From Gracilaria gracilis (Eukaryota; Rhodophyta; Florideophyceae; Gracilariales; Gracilariaceae), in the NCBI GenBank assembly GCA_030374805.1, contig JARGSG010000084.1, forward strand, positions 1 to 64,000: a stretch of 64,000 nucleotides of DNA. Reading direction: 5' to 3'. The notes beneath the pieces were generated by a model. It saw nothing but the letters and a program-made list of their open reading frames with translations, searched no databases and was not told the DNA's origin. Each line of letters opens with the position of its first letter. The stretch's first letter is position 1. Below are positions 23,482-33,397 of the stretch, in pieces. The position numbers were made by a program, and so were the translations under genes.

Positions 23482-24480
23482 ATGCCAAAAGGCACGTATT
23501 TGACAGAAAAAGAAAAAGGCCAGATAGAGGCTTTTAAAAAGAGTGGTGTGTCTATTGCAGCTATCGCCAGAGAAACAAAACGAAGCAGAGATGTCATAAC
23601 AAGGTACCTGAAGAACCCAGCAACGTAGGGGACCAACAAACCTATCAAAAAGCCCACAAAAATGACCGCCGAAGCACACCGTTTATTGGTAGGAGAAGCA
23701 TCCAAAGGACACCAGACCGCATCGCAACTAAAAACTGCACTTCAACTGCCGATATCAAGCCGCCGAGTTCAACAAATACTGTCTGCCACACCTACACTAA
23801 AGTTCAGAAGGTAAAACAGGCACCTCCTCTACAACAAAAGCACAAAATTCACAGGATGAATTGGGCTAGGTTGAGGCACGCGTGGGAAGCTCAACAGTGG
23901 GGTCGAATTATTTGGTCTGATGAAAAAAAAGTTTAACTTAGACGGGCCTGATGGCTTTGCCTTTTACTGGCATGATTTGCGAAAGGAGGAACGGGTCATG
24001 TCTAAACGTCAGAAGGGAGGCGGGGGAGTAATGGTTTGGGGTTGTTTTACTGAAAAAGGGGTGGGGGAATTGGCGGTGCTAAAGGGTAATCAAGATTTAA
24101 AAAAGTATGTCAAGACCCTACAGAACTATTTGTTACTATTTTTGGAAGAAAACTACGCTGGGGGATGGACGTTTCAGCAAGATAATGCTGCTATACATAC
24201 GTCTAAGTACACCCAACAGTGGTTTAATGCTCATAACATAGATGTTATGGACTGGCCTGCCCGTAGTCCTGACCTCAATCCGATAGAGAATCTTTGGGGC
24301 TTGCTTGCCAGGCGTGTGTACGCAGATGCAAGGCAGTTTGCATCGGTGGAAGAGCTGGTGGAATGTGTAGTGGCACAATGGAACAGAATCGACCGCCCCA
24401 CGTGTTACAATTTGGTTCGAAGCATGACAAAGCGTTGTGCTACCGTCTTAGAGACACAAGGAATAAAGACAGACTACTAG
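23482..24480 (+). pseudogene. Tc1/mariner transposase of T1, decayed
   Basis: ATG 23482 starts MPKGTYLTEKEKGQIEAF, a helix-turn-helix N-terminus like that of T2. Disruptions are TAG at 23626-23628, a frame change near 23811-23816, and a second at the 8-A run 23923-23930. The third part, 23920-24480, restores the original frame with FNLDGPDGFAFYWHDL, VMVWGCF, FQQDNAAIHTS and WPARSPDLNPIENLWG. All three acidic positions of a DD34E catalytic site are present, but the frame around the first one (WSDEKK) is broken. It is inactive. Confidence 0.88.
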
Positions 24481-24654
24481 GTGGTTGGCAACGCGCACAG
24501 GTAGGCCAACAGTGCCACCTGTCTTATAGAGATTTCTACCCTTTTGGTAACCGTTATAAAGAAACATAGCTTTCCATTGAAGCTTTTAAACTTTTGTGTC
24601 CTCTTTTCTACTTCGTTTTATACAGTGTTTACGCCTACAAACGTTCGATCGTCA

Positions 24655-25117
24655 GGGCGTCTCCACCGGTCTGGCCAAGGCCCATAGCGCAAGTTATAGT
24701 CTAATTTTTTCACAGCATGGGTACCCCACTCGTCGGCGCAATTCCCAAAAACTTGCGTAAAAATTATGGGCTGCCCCAAAATGGCATAATTTTGGTTTGG
24801 CCGTCCCAAACAGATATAGCCTGCTCTGGCAGCGCAGAGCGTGTCGCCCCCTCTGGTGTTGTCATGCGCCCTCGACGGAAGAGCGTCGGTCGCTTTCGCG
24901 CTCCGACGCTCCCGGAGGAGCGCATGAACAACAACGCGCACCCTTCGCGTTCTCCCCGCCCCCTTCGGCATATCTTTGCACAGCTGCCTGGGTTTTCGCA
25001 GGAACGATTCGGACACGTACAAAACGAAGCAAATTGCACCCATCACAACATGACATCAGTTTGCTTCGCCGTCGCGCTTCTGCATTTTCGGACGAATGGT
25101 AGAAGTGCAATCCAATC
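24655..25117. other. H2 left non-coding arm
   Basis: 463 bp between the H2 left terminus and the gypsy insertion; no gene. It includes ATTATGGGCTGCCCCAAAAT-type AT/GC mosaic sequence and ends in the CAATC target site (25113-25117). Confidence 0.6.
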
Positions 25118-25660
25118 TGTGGTATAATGCACAAAAAGGGAGAGAGTCCGAAGCGGTCTTGAGACGGGAGCGGCGGTAGCGTACAGTCTTGTGACTGTAA
25201 TGAATCCGAGCGGAGAGAAGGGGCGGAAGCACCGAGCGGTCGAGGGGAGAGTGGACGATTGGTATCACCAGGCACGTACAGGAACGTGCGGAAGGGTACG
25301 AACGGTCTGAGAAACCCAATAAAAGAGTAGCCGTGCGGTCTATCGTTAGTGCAAACTAGCGAAGAAGACGTTCGGCAGAAGATGCTTGTCGTTTACGATT
25401 GGGGCCTCGGGAGATCCGAGCTACAACTAAATATCGGGTCTGGGCCCCATTACTAACTACTGTACGATCGGTCTAATTTGCACTATCACTACCAAGTCCG
25501 TACACGTGGCCAACTTGTACGTTGTGCCAACCCGTCCGGCACTTGATCACCAAATAGTACACGTGGCGGTGCCACGGCACCAGCCCATCGTGCACTACCC
25601 CTTCGTACGTGAACGGCTGATCGGATACACCATGCACCAACTCGGGCCCACTATACTACA
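25118..25660 (-). repeat. Gypsy LTR, 3' LTR in coding orientation
   Basis: 543 bp, TGTGG...TACTACA on the plus strand. It differs from the other LTR only by three transitions. Confidence 0.95.
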
Positions 25661-25674
25661 GATCCCCCTCCTAC
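25661..25674 (-). other. Polypurine tract
   Basis: The minus strand reads GTAGGAGGGGGATC immediately before the 3' LTR, the expected position for plus-strand priming. Confidence 0.7.
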
Positions 25675-26777
25675 ACTTGCGCTCCGCCCTCGGAGCGCCG
25701 CGTAGTGTCGTCAAGTCGCTACGCGTCTGTCCGCATGGTTGAGAGGACGCCGTAGTGTCCGTTCGGAAATTTTGCCCGGGAAGGGCGGGGCGAAGCCATG
25801 CCAAAATTTCCAGAGCGGGAGCGACGAAAAGGATCTTAAGTACTCGTGGTAAAGATCCAAGCCGAGCGGACTGGTGCGCGAATGGGGAATCGAAGCCCCC
25901 TCGCGTACGTTCAAGTCCGATCGGAAATGCGCATCTCGTCCTGTAGGGCATCCGCGACGGTTGCCACACGGGGCGTGTCCGGCGGGGCTTCGAAGTCATC
26001 AGCCCCGCCTACCGCGAGGTCTGCACTTGGTGTCATCCGTTCGGTAACACGCAGCACGCGTGCGTGGAGTCCGTACGGGTAACGGGGAGCTACGGCGTCC
26101 GCTTTCGGAAAATTTGCCCAGGATGGGCGGGGCGAAGCCATGCCCGATTTCCCTAAGTGGAGGAGACACCATATGGACGGAACCGTTGGGGGACGCTTGC
26201 CGTGTTACGTACGAGCGGGCGTGAAGACGGGTACTGACGGCAGCGAAGGCGTGCGTGTATCCGTGTCTTTCCGTGCGGTTCGTCTCGAAGGAGAACGCCC
26301 GATGGGGATCCACTCGGTATACCCGGCACGTCTCGATGGAGAGCGTCTGGCGGGTACGCGTATTGGCGCGCGCGCCGCACGTCTCGACGGAGAGCGTACG
26401 GCGGATGATCCCTTAGCGGTCGAATGTGTGTCCGTGCGGGTACGCCGTGTCCGAAGCGGTGGTCCTCTTTCGTAAATGGGGTGGCGGTCGAAGGACAGCC
26501 AGTGCTCATTGTGACCATACGGGCGAGCGACCGTACGAATTGGACGCGATGCGACGCCACGACGAAGCGAGCGTATAGTGTATCTCGTGTGCAGGGGGTG
26601 GCGGAACGTCAGCTCCTGATCCTCCAATAAAAATAAATTGGTCAGCACTGACATTTCGTCCGCGCGGTGCCTGTACGATGACATAGTCGTCGTGGCGATC
26701 CCAAACGGTCGGTAATACTTCAAGTACCGCGTTGTCGCGTTCACCTCCCCCTATAAGAGCGTCAGTCAAGCGTTGAT
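25675..26777. other. Gypsy internal non-coding region between PPT and antisense ORF
   Basis: GC-rich, no gene supported. An inverted repeat GGAAATTTTG/CAAAATTTCC (25765-25774 and 25802-25811) encloses a GGGCGGGGCGAAGCCATGCC core; a diverged second copy lies at 26107-26152. CGTCTCGANGGAGARCG recurs at 26281, 26329 and 26380. Six or more CCGNNCGG palindromes occur here. It could hold the promoter and 5' leader of the antisense ORF. Confidence 0.5.
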
Positions 26778-28721
26778 ATGCCCGAGTCGGTTCACTCCGT
26801 ATCCAACCCTACGCACGCAATGGCGCCGACTCCGAGCGGCTCTGGTACACCGTCGACACCTTTCCGTTCGGTCCCGTTACCGGGTCAGAAGTATGACCAT
26901 CGCTTCCGTCGCGGTCTTACCGCTCCTCGCCGGAGGAAGCAGGTCCCGCTATCCGTCACGGAATACGTCCAGAAGGGGTTCTTCGACGGCGAGCGCTTTG
27001 CGTCGATTCCGACGGCGCTACCGATGCGGGATATGGCGATTCGCAATCCGAAATGGACAAGCATCGGAGCTTGGCAAGCCCGCTGGAACCACCTGCCTGG
27101 TGTGACCGGACGGAAGAGTGAAGAGACCTACGGGCGGAGTGACATGTTATACCTGCGCTGTCCGGAGGAGAAGACCTATCAGGAGGCGTTGCAGCGTTTG
27201 TTCCACCGCTGCTCGTCCGATTCGGGCTTCCCCGAGAAGGACATGAATCCGCTTGGGTTGGTGATGTTCGAACCGCCGTACGACAAGTTGTACTGGCTGG
27301 ACCGTCAACGGTGGGGAAGTAATACCGCAACGGAGGCGAGAATCCGAGCGTCCCATGGGTTCCTGTACAGTTGGCACAACGTCGAGTTCTTTGACGTCCC
27401 TGTTCATCGCCGGTCGGACTTGTATTGCTCCACAAACGAAGTGTGGACCAGCCTCGATGTGTCCCGCAACCTATCCGTACCGACTCCGTCCGTGTTGGCT
27501 TACCATTCGGAAGAGTTCCTCAAAAATTCACCCATTCAGGGTGTTGTCCGTCAGGTCGTATATGCCGAGTGGGCGGTGTTTGCCTTTATGGCGTTCCTCC
27601 AGGCGGCCCACGAAGGTATCGAGGTCTTCACCCGTGCGGGGGACGAGCCTCTGTACCACAAGGACGGCCAAACCAAGTACGGGCGGTTGTTTCCGATGCC
27701 GTACAAACTGGTATGTATCCTGGCCGAGATGGGACTCCCGAACGTTCTCCGCGGCACCGTGTTTCCATCGCAGGTCGGTGAGAAACTGTTACAGTACTCG
27801 TTGGAGACCGATTGGGACAACACTCCGGGGTTCCTGTGGTACGACTACTACTCCGATACGTTCCTGGCGATGCCCTCGACCGGATCGGTCGCGACGCCGA
27901 TCACTCGTGTCCTGAAGGGTCCGGAGAGTCTCCCCCCCTGGCCCTTCAAAACCGTTCCGGACTTCTTCCCGCACGGGTTCATGGCGCAGGACTTCGAGGA
28001 AGTGGCGCCGCTGCCGACTCCAATGGTGACACCCGTTGAGGCGAAGACCGTTGTGGAGGCAGGAGTTCAGGCAGGATCCGGTCGGAAGTCTTGGGACAAA
28101 TCCGGGTTCGCCATTGAGGACAGCGCCAGCCCGCATTCGGACGGTGATACGCACAAGTCCTTCATGGCTCTCCGTGCGGCTTGTATTCCGTTTGGCGAAG
28201 AGGAACCTGCGACGCTTGACGACGCCCTGTTGGCGGCCCGAGCATGGATGCGCCGTGCGGTCAACGCCGAGACTGCTCTCCGTGAGCAGGCTCAGGCGCA
28301 GCTTAACCTGCTCAGTTACCTCCGGGCCCACTCCTTATTGGTCCTCGCGTCTTACGAGAAGTCCGTGACGGCTGGTCTGGGTATGGCGCCCGGTGTGGAT
28401 GGGACGCCGATGTCGACGTTCGCGCCGCCGTTAGAGAAGCTGGTGACCAAATTTTATGAGGGCATTGCGCAACAGGTCGATGCGGAGCGTATCGTCGACC
28501 ATATCGTGAAGAACATGCGCCAGGCGGCGGAGTCCTTTTTCAAGGCTGTCGAGCTGGTTGCGCCCTATCTTCCGCCCGGAGAAGAGCCTGAAGGTGAAGG
28601 CCAGTCCGGTGACGGTACAGGGCCGAGCGGTACGAACGCGGCTCCCGAAGGGGAGACTCCGCAAGAAGAGGTAACCCCTGCGGTCCGGGATGTTCCCATG
28701 CCGTCTCCGAGTGGAGACTAA
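26778..28721 (+). CDS. Antisense accessory ORF of the gypsy element, unknown family
   Basis: Codes for 647 residues on the strand opposite gag-pol, between the integrase end and the 3' LTR. I do not recognise it. Visible features: a basic N-terminal part (YDHRFRRGLTAPRRRKQ); a Trp/Tyr-rich globular region of about 300 residues (WTSIGAWQARWNHLPG, MFEPPYDKLYWLDRQRWG, GFLWYDYYSDTFLAMP); an Ala-rich helical segment (ALLAARAWMRRAVNAETALREQAQAQLNLL); and an acidic Pro/Glu/Gly C-terminus. TAA at 28719-28721 ends it. The same frame then stays open 84 more codons to TAG 28974-28976 and encodes a basic tail (KSGGKKK, RGGSAAGRGTSPWGTRGRG) typical of nucleic-acid binding, so the TAA may be a recent nonsense change or a readthrough site. 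Antisense ORFs in this position are known in some plant LTR elements. Confidence 0.65.
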   Translation: MPESVHSVSNPTHAMAPTPSGSGTPSTPFRSVPLPGQKYDHRFRRGLTAPRRRKQVPLSVTEYVQKGFFDGERFASIPTALPMRDMAIRNPKWTSIGAWQARWNHLPGVTGRKSEETYGRSDMLYLRCPEEKTYQEALQRLFHRCSSDSGFPEKDMNPLGLVMFEPPYDKLYWLDRQRWGSNTATEARIRASHGFLYSWHNVEFFDVPVHRRSDLYCSTNEVWTSLDVSRNLSVPTPSVLAYHSEEFLKNSPIQGVVRQVVYAEWAVFAFMAFLQAAHEGIEVFTRAGDEPLYHKDGQTKYGRLFPMPYKLVCILAEMGLPNVLRGTVFPSQVGEKLLQYSLETDWDNTPGFLWYDYYSDTFLAMPSTGSVATPITRVLKGPESLPPWPFKTVPDFFPHGFMAQDFEEVAPLPTPMVTPVEAKTVVEAGVQAGSGRKSWDKSGFAIEDSASPHSDGDTHKSFMALRAACIPFGEEEPATLDDALLAARAWMRRAVNAETALREQAQAQLNLLSYLRAHSLLVLASYEKSVTAGLGMAPGVDGTPMSTFAPPLEKLVTKFYEGIAQQVDAERIVDHIVKNMRQAAESFFKAVELVAPYLPPGEEPEGEGQSGDGTGPSGTNAAPEGETPQEEVTPAVRDVPMPSPSGD

Positions 28722-28976
28722 GAGGGAACGGAGACCGTTACGGTTGAGGAGGACCTCATAGAGCCGGCGCCTGTACCCGCAAGCCAATCGGGCAATAAGT
28801 CGGGTGGGAAGAAGAAGGTCGTGGCCACTTCGCCGTGGCCTGGGGCCGCCTTGGCGTTCCAGCCGACAAAGACCGGTTCGAGTTCGCGTGGTGGTTCCGC
28901 TGCGGGCCGTGGCACCTCTCCCTGGGGTACCCGTGGGCGTGGTATTACGAAGCCCGGTTGGAAGAAGACTACTTAG
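28722..28976 (+). other. In-frame basic extension after the antisense-ORF stop
   Basis: Same frame as 26778-28721, with no further stop until TAG 28974-28976. The first residues continue the acidic stretch (EGTETVTVEEDL) before a Lys/Arg/Gly-rich end, as expected for one protein interrupted by a single TAA. Confidence 0.6.
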
Positions 28977-29254
28977 TTTACCGTGCGTACTCGTAGCTTT
29001 CTTTTATCCTAAGTAAACTTGTGATTGTTTGTGATCACCTGTGGGCCAATAGCGTGTCGTTCTGCGTGTGCCGTTGTCGAAAAAGGCGGCGTTTTGTAAA
29101 AATCGGAAAGTAATTGACCAATAGGCGTACGTTGGTGGCGGTTTGTCGCCCAATGATAACGTAGTGGCGGCGCCTTTTGGTGTCCCATGACAGTTCACCG
29201 CTTGCGAGCCAGTACGTACGATCTCGGATCTCGGATCCTCCCCTTTCCCCCTCC

Positions 29255-30847
29255 TTAAGGTGTCGCCGTTACCGAAGGGTTTCGGCGACGCCAATAGCGG
29301 GCGATAAAGTCCTGGGGGATGTGTTCTGGCGGTTTGAAGGTATCCTGATCGGTGCGGTACCCGTGCCATCGTACGCGGTATTCCTGTCCGTTCGGGGTGT
29401 CGCGATGGTCGACGACTCGTTCCACCACGCTCGGAACTGTTCCGGGCGGTGAGGTAGGCTCGTCGTCGACAGGTTCGTCCGCATACGGTCCTTCAGGATC
29501 GGCACCTACTGTGCCGCGTGTCCGTTCGGAAGTAACCGGTGCGGTTGTTGGCCGTGCAGTTGGGGCTTTTGTCACTCTGCCAATACTGACGGTGTCGTGA
29601 ATACCGTCTTGGTTCAGAGTGACAGTGGCGTCCGTTGCGGATACGACCTTAAACGGGCCAACCGTCTTCGGTAAGAGTTTCCGATACGTACGTTCCTGAT
29701 CCGTAAGGTCCTCCTCTGCGTTCTTATAGTCCGGTCGGTCAACAAACACTTCTTCCCCAGGGGTGAAGCTCGGCGTGTACCGTACGGATTTATCAAAGTT
29801 TTCCTTATAGCGCTGTTGGGCGCGGGTCAAATTTGTCCGAGCGGTCTGCAGCGTGGCCTGTAGGAGCTTGAGCGTGTAGCGTTTTATCCGAGCGGCAGTG
29901 GGCTGTGTAGGCGTCGTTGGGTCCAGTGACGTACTGGGCTCATCGAGCAGAACGCTTGGGGGTTTACGCGTTAGCGCAACGTCGAACGGTGCGGTACCGA
30001 GAGATCGATGGATCTGTAGGTTGTAACCGTACGTAAGAGGTTGCACATACGCGTGCCAAGTGTTCTGATGGTCCGCTACGTAGTGGCGTAACCTCTCCAC
30101 GAGTGTTTTGTTAAACCGTTCGGCCTGACCATTTGTTTGCGGATGGTACGCGGTCGTTAGTACGTGTTTGGTTCCCAAAGCGGTACATACAGTCTCAAAG
30201 AACTTAGAGACGAATTGAGTTCCGTTATCGGTTAGCAAGTAGTTTGGTATTCCGTACGGATAAACCCAGTTCTCCAGGAAGGCCTTCGCCACCACAGGAG
30301 CTGTGGTTGACCGCAGAGGTATAGAGCGAGCTATCTTGCTAAACCGATCGGTAATAACCAGTATGTACTGGTAACCGTTTACGGACTTCGTGAATGGGCC
30401 GACGATGTCTATCGCGACGAATTCCAGCGGACCGGCGGCGGGGAACAGCTTCAGCAGCTTCTGCGACTTGAAGTGTGTTCCCTTCGTCGCCGGGCAGGTG
30501 CGACAGTCCCGTACGGTCTGGAATACATCGTTGGCCATATGTGGCCAGTAGAAGTCTCGACGGAGACTTTCATACATCCGAGTGGAGCCCGGATGGCCAA
30601 CGAGACGGGGGTAGTGTGCCAAGTAGAGGACGCGTGCCTGCAGTGATGCAGGTACGACCTTCTGGATGGCGCCGTCCAGTAGGGCTTTGCGCACGATAAG
30701 TCCGTTTCGGTCAATATCGAACAGAGTGACACCGTTGCCGATGTCTTTCCGTACGGACTCACAGAAAGGGTCATCTGCTTGAGCTCGTACCAGCTCTTCG
30801 ACCGTGACCGGAACGATATTGGTTTCCTCCGAGGTGACAGCGAGCAC
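29255..30847 (-). CDS. Gypsy integrase with C-terminal chromodomain
   Basis: 530 residues from the first Met, but in the intact polyprotein it continues from RNase H. Order: HHCC zinc site (HYPRLVGHPGSTRM...DCRTCPATKG); catalytic core with Asp in FVAIDIVGPF, Asp in LLTDNGTQF and Glu in HPQTNGQAERFNKTLVE; a GPFKVV-type module; then a chromodomain (VERVVDHRDTPNGQ, YRVRWHGYRTDQDTFKPPEHI). The chromodomain places the element among chromoviruses and would direct integration to marked chromatin. The upstream frame is separated from RNase H by a one-base frame change between about 30900 and 30947. Confidence 0.93.
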   Translation of the reverse strand: MLAVTSEETNIVPVTVEELVRAQADDPFCESVRKDIGNGVTLFDIDRNGLIVRKALLDGAIQKVVPASLQARVLYLAHYPRLVGHPGSTRMYESLRRDFYWPHMANDVFQTVRDCRTCPATKGTHFKSQKLLKLFPAAGPLEFVAIDIVGPFTKSVNGYQYILVITDRFSKIARSIPLRSTTAPVVAKAFLENWVYPYGIPNYLLTDNGTQFVSKFFETVCTALGTKHVLTTAYHPQTNGQAERFNKTLVERLRHYVADHQNTWHAYVQPLTYGYNLQIHRSLGTAPFDVALTRKPPSVLLDEPSTSLDPTTPTQPTAARIKRYTLKLLQATLQTARTNLTRAQQRYKENFDKSVRYTPSFTPGEEVFVDRPDYKNAEEDLTDQERTYRKLLPKTVGPFKVVSATDATVTLNQDGIHDTVSIGRVTKAPTARPTTAPVTSERTRGTVGADPEGPYADEPVDDEPTSPPGTVPSVVERVVDHRDTPNGQEYRVRWHGYRTDQDTFKPPEHIPQDFIARYWRRRNPSVTATP

Positions 30848-30848
30848 G

Positions 30849-31701
30849 TCGGGGATACCAGCAGATTTCCGTCCGGGCGTTGGCCAGTCGACGCAGACGT
30901 CGCTGTACTCATCACCGTTAACGGTAATGTTGGTGATAAAGTACGGTCATTCACTAGCAAGCAGGGGACTTCTTCGTCCAATGGGGCATCGTCTTCGCCA
31001 TCCGTCCGGATCCGAGAAAGGGCATCAGCCGCTTGATGCTTGATACCCGGACGGTGGAAGACATCGAAGTCATACTCCATTAGACGCAACCGCCACCTGG
31101 CCAATCGTCCTGACGCGTCCGCAAGGTTCAATATCCACCTCAAGGAGTGGTGGTCCGTTCGGACAGTGAACCTCTGACCTTCCAGGTACGGACGGAGGTG
31201 CAGTATGGCCCAGACGACCGCAAGGCATTCCCGTTCGGTAGTCGAGTATTGCCGTTCGGTCTTGGATAGAGAGCGGCTCCAGTAACCGATCGGTAATAAG
31301 CCTCCGTCCGGTTGCTTCTGTAGCAGGGTGCATCCTACCTGTCGGTCGCATGCGTCTGTATCCAGAACGTACGGGTACCCTTGACGGGGAATGGCCAAAA
31401 TGGGCGGGCGTATCAGTCTCTGACGTAATTCGTCAAAGGCTTCGTATTCCGTATCGGTCAATGTCTCAAACTTCGTGGGTTGCCCTTTCTCCAACTTGCG
31501 GTTCAATGGAGCCGCAATTCGGGCGAAGTTTGCGACAAACCGACGGAAAACGTTACAGAGCCCCAAGAACGATCGGAGCTCCGTCTGGGTCGTAGGCGGT
31601 TTAGCCTGCTTGATAGCATTCTGTGTCTTGAGAGATACTTGAAGCTTTCCCGGTCGGATTACGTGCCTAGATAGTCCACCGTGCCACTGAAAAAGTAGCA
31701 C
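30849..31701 (-). CDS. Gypsy pol: RT thumb and RNase H segment (frameshift-separated)
   Basis: The minus frame continues RT after a lost base. HVIRPGKLQVSLKTQNAIKQ then TELRSFLGLCNVFRRFV is the RT connection. YVLDTDACDRQVGCTLLQ, WSRSLSKTERQYSTTERECLAVVWA and FTVRTDHHSLRWIL are RNase H with its acidic residues. HRPGIKHQAADALSRI ends the domain. Beyond about 30900 the frame is out of phase and meaningless to 30451; the integrase frame takes over there. Confidence 0.88.
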
Positions 31702-33245
31702 TTGTCCAGTCGGAGAGTAACACCAGCCGAACGGAGCATATGCAGTATGGTCCGCACATGGTCATAATGCTCTTCAACCGTCCGGGAGTAGATGATTACG
31801 TCATCAAGATACACCAGTGCGTACTGCCACTTCACCCGTGAAAGGATGATATCGAGAGCACGCTGGAAAGTAGCCGGTGCGTTCTTGAGTCCGAACGGCA
31901 TTCTCCGATAACGGTACAGTCCCATATGCGACGTGAACGTCGTTTTGTCCCGGTCGGCTTCATCCATTTCGGTCTGCCAATAACCACTGTTGGCGTCCAA
32001 AGTAGAGAAGATTTGTGCATCTCCAAGAGCGTCGATGCACTCGTCCATTCGGGGTAGTGGGTATGTGTCCCGTACGGTCATAGCGTTCAAACGGCGGTAG
32101 TCGACGCAAAAGCGAAGGCTTCCGTCTTTCTTGAGCGCGAATACGACCGGGCTGGCCCATTCTGCCGATGACGGTTCTATGACACCAGCAGCGAGCTGCT
32201 TTGTCACCTCCTTACGTTCGAGTTCTCTCCGAGCGGGTCCGGCACGGTACGGCATCTGGAATATGGGCTTCGAGCCTGGTTCCAGATGGATGCGGTGCTT
32301 CGCTGCCGCAATCGTTCCGAGATGGCCGTCCCACATGTCCGCAAACGGTCGAAGTAGTTCAATGACTTTGTCCCGTTCGGTAACATACTCAGGACTGATC
32401 TGTACCTTGCTGGTCCAATCGTTCTCATCTTTCCGTACGGTTTCTTGCTCCTGTTCGGTATCCTTGTGTTCCCGTTCGGAATTATTACCCGAAATCGGAA
32501 TGTGTTCCCCCTCCTTGGACTCGTCGCTCCGCGACGATGGTTGCGGAGTTATGAGCGCTACAGGAGATGGAAGAGCAAGTCCGATAACGGTGTTGTTGTG
32601 TAGTCGGACCGAGCGGTCAGAAAAGTTCGCCGCGCGAACGAGAAAGGGTACGTCCGGTCGGAGCTCCATAACTCCACCCGCAAGGAGTGTGAGTTCAAGC
32701 GTTGATCTCGTTCGGTGATGAGACTGTAGAAAGACCAAGCCGGACGTTTTGGTGGTTACCAAGACGTTCGTTTCCGACATTGGGGGTAGAACAACCGGAC
32801 GGGCAAAGTGTATCTTATTAGATGGAGTTTCCCGTTCGGGTTCTGGTTCCGGCGCGGAAGGTGCATTTGGTCCGTAGGCGGAAGACTGTATAGACACCGG
32901 TTTGGAGTGTCGTAAGAGTATTGTCCGTTTCGGTGGTAGTATTGCCAAGACGTACTTTTCAATAAAAGAAGTACCGAGTAGTATACTGGTGGAGAGGTTA
33001 GAAACCACCAAGAACTGTACTCGTACATTGAGGTCACCGATTCGGATCATAAGGGGAAGAACTCCCACAACGTCCATTCGGTTCTTCGACGCGTCCGTAA
33101 TTCGGGGTCTTACGTCCGGTCGGAGTTTCGAGCGCCAATTCGGAGGGAGATGGCGTTCGTGAACCAGACAGGGTCCGGCTCCGGTATCAAGAACTCCCGT
33201 TAACGGATACATCAGTGCCGTGTTGAGGCCAACCGACACGTGCAC
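31659..33245 (-). CDS. Gypsy pol: aspartic protease and reverse transcriptase
   Basis: 528 residues. The protease active site GVLDTGAGPCLVH is near residue 20, with the ILLGTSF flap-region strand near residue 85. A Glu/Arg/Ser linker follows. RT begins at HRIHLEPGSKPIFQMPYRAGP and contains ASPVVFALKKDGSLRFCVDYR, FSTLDANSGYWQ, RMPFGLKNAPATFQ and the catalytic ALVYLDDVIIYS. The frame stops after FFSGTVDYLG at 31659. Inserting one base in CTAGGCACG near 31670 would restore YLGHVIRPG, so a single-base deletion breaks pol here. Confidence 0.92.
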   Translation of the reverse strand: MHVSVGLNTALMYPLTGVLDTGAGPCLVHERHLPPNWRSKLRPDVRPRITDASKNRMDVVGVLPLMIRIGDLNVRVQFLVVSNLSTSILLGTSFIEKYVLAILPPKRTILLRHSKPVSIQSSAYGPNAPSAPEPEPERETPSNKIHFARPVVLPPMSETNVLVTTKTSGLVFLQSHHRTRSTLELTLLAGGVMELRPDVPFLVRAANFSDRSVRLHNNTVIGLALPSPVALITPQPSSRSDESKEGEHIPISGNNSEREHKDTEQEQETVRKDENDWTSKVQISPEYVTERDKVIELLRPFADMWDGHLGTIAAAKHRIHLEPGSKPIFQMPYRAGPARRELERKEVTKQLAAGVIEPSSAEWASPVVFALKKDGSLRFCVDYRRLNAMTVRDTYPLPRMDECIDALGDAQIFSTLDANSGYWQTEMDEADRDKTTFTSHMGLYRYRRMPFGLKNAPATFQRALDIILSRVKWQYALVYLDDVIIYSRTVEEHYDHVRTILHMLRSAGVTLRLDKCYFFSGTVDYLGT

Positions 33246-33397
33246 CTTGTAGTTCGCGCTAGAAAAGAGGACCGTTTCGGTTTCAATGTCCGTATCGGTC
33301 AGGTCACATGTCAGGACAGGGGACTCCCCTCGGATGGAGTCCGTTCGGTCTGTCGCTGACGGGGCGAGGCTAGGCCTCTGTGGAGGAGGCGATGCCT

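Noticed and set aside
24618..24650. TACAGTG near 24620 as the right end of T1
   Set aside because: It is in direct, not inverted, orientation, and the perfect inverted end is found across the H2 and T2 insertions instead.
25056..25319. Short frames in the gypsy LTR and H2 arm
   Set aside because: Duplicated at the other LTR only because the LTRs are identical; no coding evidence.
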